Source: Apostichopus parvimensis
Taxonomy: Eukaryota; Echinodermata; Holothuroidea; Aspidochirotida; Stichopodidae
Reading direction: 5' to 3'
Length of the DNA: 24,878 bases
NCBI GenBank assembly: GCA_000934455.1
Contig: KN886395.1
Location: forward strand, 8,190 to 33,067
Made by a program: the position numbers and the translations under genes. Shown here one piece after another: positions 9,056 to 24,878 of the stretch (position 1 is its first letter; each line of letters begins with the position of its first letter). The notes beneath the pieces were generated by a model. It was not told the DNA's origin, made no database searches, and saw only the letters and a program-made list of their open reading frames with translations.

Positions 9056-12000
9056 ATGCATCGAGCCTACCAACCTATTACCCCTGCAAATAATAAACTA
9101 TTGAAGAAAAGATGGGACCAAAGAAGGTTCGACACACACCGACAAAAAGTACAAAATGGTAAGTTTTACTGAAAAGTATAGGCTAGGCCTAGTCTTACAT
9201 AGGCCATCATATATATGTATATACGCTTAGGTAGCAACTATTTAGGCCTATATGATATATATAGGAATTATACGTTAGCCTGATAAATTTGCTCACAACC
9301 AAAGTGTATTTACGTTACGAACAATAGAGGAAAACAAGTATGATATACTGTGCAAATTATACATACGTACAATGTGTTTACTTCAATCTTTGATTGCGAC
9401 GTAACTATACAGACTCCTTCAAAAGGCCCATAGGCATGGTTAATATAGGTCTATATATTTGTTTATAGTGATGGCCACCCAATACGTATTTCCGTATACC
9501 ATAATTTCGGTAAAATATATTTCGATGACATTATGACTAAACGACGTGGAATAGTAGTTATAAGTGCACTTCATTACTAAAATGACATATGTAACCACAT
9601 CACACATCACATAAATAAAACACACAGATGTAAACTAAATCGCGATGTTCCATAATGTGCGAACGATGATATGTTCCTCTTCTCGCCACAGAAAAGTGCA
9701 GTTAGCTGGTAGTCATTTCAACAAAATATCTTCTGACAATATTTAACGTTAAGTTTTGCATCTGAAGTATAATATCATAATGTAACGTACATTGACATGG
9801 ACGGAAATAGTCATAATATCTTCCATGCATTTGTTTTCCTTTATTCGTGTGTCATTACATCGCTGCTATCCAACATCTGATAAGCCTGCTAATATTTCCT
9901 GTACCTCGATATCTCTCCTCCTACCCCATCGTCATTGAATGTTAATTTAATGTGCCTATATACATTCTACATGAACAGCACAGCCAGTCATCGACAACAG
10001 ACCGCCAAAAACCTACATGCATCTTCATCTAAAGCTGAAGAAACTTCAAATGGAGGATGAAAGGTTAGCGATCATCGAAAGAGATAACAGAATCCTCCTG
10101 GAGAAGATGTGTTACATCATGAGAACAAGAGGCAGAGTAGATAACAAGAACGACTACGAACAAAAAAGGTTAGACGTTTGCTGCACAAAGGAATTTTTGT
10201 ATTGGCTCTGGAGACCAATACTTAGGTATAAGCAGGTATAAGGGGGGGGGGGGGGGGGTTGGGAGTGAGGAGGGGATAAACCTCTGGAACTGGGGTTCAT
10301 TTAGAGGCCTGGCATACATTTAGGGGACCCAGTAAATATGGGATAAAAAATAGTGTAATCTTATTTCCATAATATACTGTAGGATAACTGAATAGTTCCA
10401 AGGGGGAGGGGGGGGGGGGGGGGAGGGAGGGGCATTTAATATTATTGTCCTTTCTCTTGACTCTCCAGACGGGTGTACACGTGGTCAGTTTGTCATTATG
10501 CCTAAGATACGTTAATTACAAATTGGATAGAATGATATACATTGGTCGCTGATGCATAATGCATTGTAGACGGATTTCGATGTTATCTTTTATTTTCTAC
10601 AATCATTTCTACAGTTTAAATAAGACCAAGAGACAGCGGGAACTACTGAGGGTTACACACGAGAACCAGGCGATCATGAGAAGAATTCTCTCGAAAGAAG
10701 CTAACTATAACCACGTCCAATGGGAACATGCTTGGGCGGTAAGTGTTACATTAAAGACATCGTGGCATTGACGTTGACACGAGTAAAGGACTTGATTGAC
10801 GGCCGGGGAGGGTGGGGTTGGGGCGAGACGGGGTGGTTGCTCGGGAGGAGAGGATGTGGGTGGAAATAAATCGGTGGAGAGATGGGGTCAATGAACGATT
10901 GATTCGTGTGACCAGGCCAACAAAGGACAATGCAAGTATTTTTGTAGGGTCCCCATATAGTAATGGTAGTGGGAATTGGAAACGTGGCCGCGGTATGTGT
11001 GGTCTTATCGCAGGACTGTAGAAGATGTAACCTCTAGACCAGACCCGAGAGTTATGCGTTGACAAGCTATTAAGTTGAAGGTTTTTGTATGGGTTTACTA
11101 TATTAATGAACCTTACAGCCACCATTCACCTTTTGCCATCTTTGTATTCCTTAGAGTTTATAAACTACCGAGATTAAGTTTTCCATAAATGTCTGTTAAA
11201 ATGCAAGACTCCTCCTGTAAGTGACATGAGGTCAGTATGCTTACGTGTTATCACATGATATAACCATGCTTGTCTGTGCATCATGCAGCTCAACAAGAAG
11301 TACATGGCGAACATTGCCAAATATCCTCCCTGGTACGAGACAGCTTACAGTCCTTGGAAGTCACCGGAGAACAGAGGAAGAAAGGTACAATTCTCTATCA
11401 TTATGAACAACGGTAGCCTATCGCTTTTGCCTTTTGCTTAAAAAGGGGGGGGGGGGGCTGTAAAGAACGCACACACACTCATACACATTGATAGATGTAG
11501 TAGAAAGGTCGCAGCGATTAAACAAATGAAAACAGCATTTCCATATTTTTATGAAATATCTATTAGTTGCAGTTTTCGAGGAAATTTTGGTACCTGCAAG
11601 CGATGCCCCTGTTTGCTACTCATTATAGTCCCTTTAAGATTGACTCTCTTAGGGATATAGGAACCGTAATTGGGTAACTCTCAACACTCCTTCCCTCCCC
11701 CCCCCCCCCCCCACCCCCAATGATTAGCTAAAAATACAAGTAAAGAAGGAAGGCGAGAACGGAGCAATAATACTGCAGCTGCATGCACACTAGTTGTTTC
11801 TTAGCCTCCTGTACCTCAGCCAATGGTTGTCTACCGTCCAATGAATGTGACATAAGGCGGACATTAAACATTACACATTAAACTAAGCGGTACAAATGAA
11901 AACATTATTCATCTTCTTGGTCTAGAAAATCACACGCATGAAATATTTACAATTCTGTAGCATTTGCATTGAAAGCAGAGAAAAAAAAATCAAGAGAAAG

Positions 12001-12168
12001 AAGGATATATCTGAACTTTAATTGAATTAATTTCATAGTTTGCAAGTTTCTTCCAAGTTCGTGGTTGTTAAAATTCGTCATATTTTGTATTTCTCTCCGC
12101 TTCATTGTTTCCACCAGAACTTAAACACAGCTTCCTCTGAAGATACCTTAAACAGCGATGCATCCTAA
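9056..12168 (+). CDS. CFAP97D2: CFAP97-domain (hemingway-type) ciliary protein, complete, 5 exons
   Basis: Small axoneme/flagellum-associated protein of the CFAP97/KIAA1430/hemingway family (family knowledge). Exons 9056-9158, 9979-10168, 10615-10738, 11289-11384 and 12118-12168 sum to 564 nt, i.e. 187 aa plus TAA. All have GT/AG borders and phases agree (1, 2, 0, 0). The protein opens MHRAYQPITP. Around residues 36-60 it has QPVIDNRPPKTYMHLHLKLK, then a charged helical block (RDNRILLEKM, IMRTRGRVDN), then SLNKTKRQRELLRVTHENQA, which is the family signature, and NHVQWEHAW. A basic, Trp/Tyr-rich stretch and the short tail ASSEDTLNSDAS follow. The length is typical for the family. D2 rather than D1 is chosen from the N-terminus by memory; orthology is unverified. 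It is head-to-head with CatSper4. Confidence 0.88.
9159..9978. other. CFAP97D intron 1
   Basis: AT-rich, with a locally palindromic AT/GGCC patch near 9180-9260. No coding signal was seen on either strand. Confidence 0.65.
10169..10614. other. CFAP97D intron 2 with poly-G tracts
   Basis: Contains G17 at 10242-10258 and a second G-rich run near 10402-10430. Nothing else was recognised. Confidence 0.75.
10739..11288. other. CFAP97D intron 3
   Basis: The G/C-richer first half (10800-11030) carries overlapping open frames on both strands. Neither has a recognisable domain, so they are read as compositional artefacts. Confidence 0.65.
11385..12117. other. CFAP97D intron 4
   Basis: Has a poly-G run near 11443-11457 and a poly-C run near 11698-11712. 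It ends in a strong pyrimidine tract and CCACCAG acceptor before the terminal exon. No other feature was seen. Confidence 0.7.
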
Positions 12169-13526
12169 CACGTTCGTAATGATTAGTAGTAGCCTACATC
12201 ACCAAATATCGGACGTAGCCTATACATATGTAACTGGACAATCACTGAATAAATATAACGGAACCTAAAAATCGTATCTACATCTTGTTTTCTCTATCTC
12301 TCTTGGGGTACCTTCGAACTTCGGAATCCGCAAATCCATAAAGTATTAGCTTACTAGTACTGGTATTAAGATGTCTGAAGATTTCCGTTTCAGGGAAAGA
12401 GTTTACAATTTAAGGTATGCACAGTTTACAACCAGGTTCCATATGTCACTGGAGATCAGGGATTCTCTATAAACCCGATCCGCGAGATGTCAACCGGTTC
12501 CGCGACACAATTGGCATACAATTTTTCACCAATCAGGTGTGCAGGCAAGGCATGGCGTAATGCTGTTCAAACTAAGTTCCAGTGTTTTTCGTTAAAGCTC
12601 CTGCCTATACACAGGTTAAAAATTATTACTGACCCTTATCATTCAATATCTGTATAAATCGAAATGCTGGACAATTAGTTTAGAAATCAGCACACTTTGA
12701 GTTTGAACGTATGGGCCGAGAAGTGTTCATATTGTTTGTTTCTTTATAACGCTATGTGTCTCACAGAGCCACGCATGATATATTACACATATATTTATAT
12801 ACGTCACATTTTCAACTAATTCGAAAAGGAAAAAAACTGTCTTAAGGACTGAAAAGGAAGAAAAGCAATGGTGATGATGTGCGATCATATTCACGTATTA
12901 GAATAGGGGGCGCTGTTACAAATCTGTGCAAGCAAGTTAGCAAGTGTTCTGTCTAAGGTGGCATGCTCCTATATTAGAGTCTTTATCAATCCGCCCGGAT
13001 GTTCTCCTTCAGGAAAATTGCCAAAATGCAGTAGGAAAACATCTTTTTTGATACGTTATCAATCAGGGTCTGGTGTCTTGTGGCTTGAATGTTGAAGCAA
13101 TTTTAGACCCCTTTTGGCCTTCCAGGAACAGCGTGCGAATTGTTTTACTACTGAGTGGAGAGGTTTGTTTACAAGTCACGAAAATGTCAGGCTCTGATAG
13201 CAAAAAGCTACATGTTCTTGATGCGATATTGATGGTGCTTTGAAATGCCAACTTGTCAGCTATCCAGTGATGGATAGCGTTTAGCTAGTGAGAACTTCTA
13301 TCTAGACTTAGAGACCCCATAACTTTTGTGATTTAGTGTGTAAGTCAATGGGGTGATTTATGGGCGTATGCTACCTTAATATTCACCAATTCCAAAAGGG
13401 CAAATATCTGTGTGTAAATAATGAGAAGCATAATGTGCGGTTGATTTTGTACATAAATGACCTGAAGCTATGTAATTAAAGACTGATACAAATACATTCA
13501 ACTCATTGTTTGAGTCCATCATCAGT
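12169..13526. other. Tail-to-tail intergenic region
   Basis: Lies between the stop of CFAP97D (plus) and the stop of the receptor pseudokinase (minus). An open stretch at 12393-12657 on the plus strand has an AG in front but no recognisable motif. No AATAAA was found on the minus strand here, so the receptor's 3' end is not placed. Confidence 0.6.
12248..12253 (+). terminator. Polyadenylation signal AATAAA of CFAP97D
   Basis: A canonical hexamer 80 bp after the stop codon. It supports 12118-12168 as the last exon and a short 3' UTR. Confidence 0.7.

Positions 13527-24878
<11,352 letters not shown>

Noticed and set aside
10751..11125. 124-codon minus-strand open frame and its plus-strand shadow
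   Set aside because: Inside CFAP97D intron 3, low-complexity composition, no recognisable domain.
12393..12657. An extra terminal exon of CFAP97D (88 open codons after a TTTCAG)
   Set aside because: The in-phase exon at 12118-12168 with stop and a following AATAAA completes the gene; this later stretch has no family similarity.

Overview
This is a metazoan nuclear window, AT-rich, with small phased exons and large introns. It carries parts of three multi-exon genes. All exon models below were built by hand from GT/AG splice sites, reading phase and family motifs. In each gene every exon joins the next in phase, and the summed coding length divides by three. The sperm channel subunit, the ciliary gene, the Ig-type receptor kinase fold and the P2X7-type domain relic suggest a marine invertebrate deuterostome. 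An echinoderm is my best guess, but that is inference and was not checked against any database.

Layout. (1) About 346-8318, minus strand: a CatSper4-type sperm cation channel subunit. Nine exons are visible, from the start codon through the S1-S5 segments to the pore; S6 and the C-terminus lie beyond base 1. (2) 8319-9055: a short divergent intergenic region. (3) 9056-12168, plus strand: a complete five-exon CFAP97-domain (hemingway-type) ciliary gene of 187 codons plus stop, with an AATAAA downstream. (4) 12169-13526: a tail-to-tail intergenic region. (5) 13527-24878, minus strand: the 3' part (16 exons, 714 codons) of a single-pass receptor with two clear Ig domains, a third weaker one, a transmembrane helix, a tyrosine-bearing juxtamembrane region and a tyrosine-kinase fold. 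The catalytic motifs of that fold are degraded (no clear VAxK lysine, HRD to HPS, DFG to DFC, no APE), so it is predicted to be a pseudokinase. The 5' end is off the window.

The head-to-head pair (CatSper4 and CFAP97D) consists of two genes expected in sperm or motile cilia. They face each other across 737 bp, which suggests a shared, co-regulated promoter.

Mobile and repeat DNA sits in the introns. Two oppositely oriented copies of a short element begin with the 5' end of U2 snRNA and look like a U2-headed SINE. A 1,089-bp element has 71-bp terminal inverted repeats and a 9-bp target duplication (Mutator-like by structure) and holds a long internal foldback. A frameshifted P2X7-intracellular-domain relic lies inside an element bounded by TTAA and imperfect inverted ends. 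There are also a 28-bp minisatellite, a 236-bp tandem duplication, a long GATA microsatellite beside a triplicated splice donor, and many poly-G tracts.
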